From: Flavobacterium sp.
GTDB taxonomy: Bacteria; Bacteroidota; Bacteroidia; Flavobacteriales; Flavobacteriaceae
NCBI GenBank assembly: GCA_023259675.1
Contig: JALRGT010000008.1
Span: 39,452 to 103,451, forward strand
DNA: 64,000 nucleotides
Direction of reading: 5' to 3'
In this document: piece by piece, positions 62,733 to 64,000 of the stretch
Position numbering within the stretch: position 1 is the stretch's first letter
How the letters are laid out: each line of letters starts with the position of its first letter
Program-made: the position numbers and the translations under genes
Notes under the pieces: generated by a model
Seen by the model: only the letters and a program-made list of their open reading frames with translations
Told to the model about the DNA's origin: nothing
Databases searched by the model: none

Positions 62733-63394
62733 TATAAAGTGGTGATTTTTTTTAAATCGGCTACAGTTGCGATTGGGTCCTTGGCTCCAAATACATAACT
62801 TCCCGCCACAAGAACATCGGCACCGGCTTGTACTAATTGTAAGGCATTTTTATTTGTAACTCCTCCGTCTATTTCTATAATTGTTGAAGCTCCTTTTCTG
62901 TTAATTAAGGCTTTCAATTTTTGGATTTTTGTATAGGTGTTTTCAATAAATGATTGTCCACCAAATCCTGGATTGACACTCATAATACAAACTAAGTCGA
63001 TATCGTTGATTACATCTTCTAATAAGTCAATATTTGTGTGCGGATTTAGTGCGACTCCTGCTTTCATACCTTCGGCTTTAATGGCTTGTAAGGTTCTGTG
63101 AAGGTGAGTACAAGCTTCATAATGTACAGTCAGTACGTCTGCACCTAATTTTTTAAAAGTGGAGATGTAACGGTCAGGATCTACAATCATCAAGTGAACA
63201 TCTATAGTTTTTTTTGCGTGTCTTTTAATCGCTTCAAGAACTGGCATTCCAAAAGAGATATTGGGTACAAAAACACCATCCATGATATCGATATGAAACC
63301 AGTCGGCTTCACTAGAATTAATCATTTCGATGTCGCGTTGTAAGTTGGCAAAATCAGCCGCAAGTACAGAGGGTGCAATTAGAGTGTTTTTCAT
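62732..63394 (-). CDS. rpe: Ribulose-phosphate 3-epimerase
   Basis: 220 residues from the ATG at 63394 (MKNTLIAPSVLAADFANLQR). An in-frame ATG at 63457 lies inside the promoter box and is rejected. Pentose-phosphate enzyme with a TIM barrel: HIDIMDGVFVPNISFG with metal ligands, DVHLMIVDPDRY, SVNPGFGGQSF and EIDGGVTNKNA. Normal length. Not part of the sugar operon: opposite strand, own promoter. Confidence 0.96.
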   Translation of the reverse strand: MKNTLIAPSVLAADFANLQRDIEMINSSEADWFHIDIMDGVFVPNISFGMPVLEAIKRHAKKTIDVHLMIVDPDRYISTFKKLGADVLTVHYEACTHLHRTLQAIKAEGMKAGVALNPHTNIDLLEDVINDIDLVCIMSVNPGFGGQSFIENTYTKIQKLKALINRKGASTIIEIDGGVTNKNALQLVQAGADVLVAGSYVFGAKDPIATVADLKKITTL

Positions 63395-63454
63395 TTTGAA
63401 TCGTGTTGTGTGTTGCTGCAGGATGGCTGAAGCGGGATGTTTTTTAGTTTGCTG

Positions 63455-63485
63455 CAAAATTAGTTTATTTCTAACAAATGCAAAA
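63455..63485 (-). promoter_or_regulatory. Promoter of rpe
   Basis: On the minus strand TTTTG (63485-63481), an 18-base spacer and TAATTTTG (63462-63455). Transcription would start near 63448, downstream of the ATG at 63457 and 54 bases before the chosen start. Confidence 0.6.
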
Positions 63486-63519
63486 GTTTTTAAGTGTAAG
63501 AACTTCGGGTGATTGTGTG

Positions 63520-63602
63520 AGGGATTGTAGGTGGTATCCTCGTAACGTAGTGGAGAGATAAAGCCGTAAAGCCCGACCCGGAGTTTTTACGAAGGGGCAT
63601 AC
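63520..63602. repeat. Remnant of a Flavobacterium interspersed repeat
   Basis: The minus strand reads GGTATGCCCCTTCG, then GGGTCGGGCTTTACGG, then a TACAATCCCTCAC end, which resembles (from memory) the short interspersed repeat found many times in Flavobacterium genomes, with its GGGTCGGGCT core and AATCCCTAACG end. It is locally much richer in GC than its surroundings. Only one copy lies in the window, so this cannot be tested here. Confidence 0.4.
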
Positions 63603-63603
63603 C

Positions 63604-63634
63604 AAAAAAAAACTCCAGTTTGAACTGGAGTTTT
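63604..63634 (-). terminator. Terminator of rpoD
   Basis: AAAACTCCAGTT (63609-63620) pairs with AACTGGAGTTTT (63623-63634) with a T run on the minus strand, just after the rpoD stop. Confidence 0.92.
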
Positions 63635-63642
63635 GTGAGTTA

Positions 63643-64000
63643 TTATCCTAAATAGGTTTTTAGTATTTTACTTCTTGAAGTGTGTTTTAATCTTCGGATG
63701 GCTTTTTCCTTGATTTGACGAACACGCTCACGAGTTAGGTCAAACGTTTCTCCAATTTCTTCCAAAGTCATTGGGTGTTGATCACCAAGACCAAAGTACA
63801 AACGAACTACATCAGCCTCTCTAGGAGTTAATGTTTCTAGGGAACGTTCAATTTCTGTACGCAATGATTCGTGGATTAATTCTCTGTCTGGGTTTGGAGA
63901 TTCACCAGAACGTAAAACGTCATAAAGGTTAGAATCTTCTCCTTCAACAAGAGGAGCATCCATAGATAAGTGACGACCAGAGTTTTTCATAGACTCTTTT
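63643..64000 (-). CDS. rpoD: Primary sigma factor RpoD/SigA (5' part outside window)
   Basis: The last 119 codons are visible; the gene runs past the right edge. Region 3 end and region 4 are seen: TLTPREADVVRLYFGLGDQH, then the -35-binding helix-turn-helix MTLEEIGETFDLTRERVRQI and KEKAIRRLKH. This is the housekeeping sigma factor that in Bacteroidetes recognises TAnnTTTG-type promoters, found throughout this window. The ATG at 63990 is internal, not the start. Confidence 0.95.
   Translation of the reverse strand, partial: KESMKNSGRHLSMDAPLVEGEDSNLYDVLRSGESPNPDRELIHESLRTEIERSLETLTPREADVVRLYFGLGDQHPMTLEEIGETFDLTRERVRQIKEKAIRRLKHTSRSKILKTYLG

Overview
The window reads as chromosomal DNA of a gliding member of the Flavobacteriaceae, most likely Flavobacterium. 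The evidence is very AT-rich sequence, gldB and gldC, a SusC/SusD pair with a hybrid two-component sensor, the Bacteroidetes order of the division and cell-wall cluster, and promoters built on the Bacteroidetes -7 element TAnnTTTG. I see no rRNA, intact insertion sequence, prophage or CRISPR array. Both ends cut a gene: a TolC-family channel on the left and rpoD on the right.

Layout. 1-5061: an export operon on the minus strand (TetR regulator, ABC ATPase/permease, HlyD adaptor, TolC channel); the ABC protein has lost most catalytic motifs except Walker A. 5194-19670: mostly housekeeping and envelope genes (gpmI, a DUF5916 outer-membrane protein, an L,D-transpeptidase, two identical tRNA-Gly genes each with its own promoter and terminator, pepE, tatA, a PAP2 phosphatase, an O-methyltransferase, a YceI/porin/YceI operon, rlmN, a lipoprotein). 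19907-27119: a polyprenyl synthase, a PAS/GAF histidine kinase followed by the frameshifted ruin of its response-regulator gene, dnaG without zinc ligands, an orphan LuxR-type regulator, nadE. 27149-30045: gldBC, ysxC, an alpha/beta hydrolase. 30299-46128: the complete dcw operon from mraZ to ftsZ, preceded by tandem 10-bp MraZ boxes. 46379-47818: yqeY, tRNA-Arg, an MtfA-like peptidase. 47857-62732: a polysaccharide utilisation locus. 62732-64000: rpe and the end of rpoD.

How the parts work together. The utilisation locus makes a coherent catabolic route: a membrane sensor with a periplasmic sugar-binding domain, kinase, receiver and AraC output (48073-50796) faces a run of six genes for a sugar MFS transporter, a GH32 fructosidase lipoprotein, SusC, SusD, a GH36 alpha-galactosidase and a PfkB fructokinase. 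Together these would take raffinose-family oligosaccharides, sucrose or short fructans to galactose, glucose and fructose and then to fructose phosphate. The dcw operon carries UDP-MurNAc-peptide synthesis (murC, murD, murE; no murF), lipid I/II formation (mraY, murG), the septal synthase pair (ftsW, PASTA-bearing PBP) and the divisome (ftsL, ftsQ, ftsA, ftsZ).

The least expected observations are the response-regulator ghost at about 20895-21198, the degenerate ABC ATPase, the zinc-less primase, the MraZ box array, and a candidate operator array upstream of the sugar locus. I did not find a clearly new defence or mobile system.
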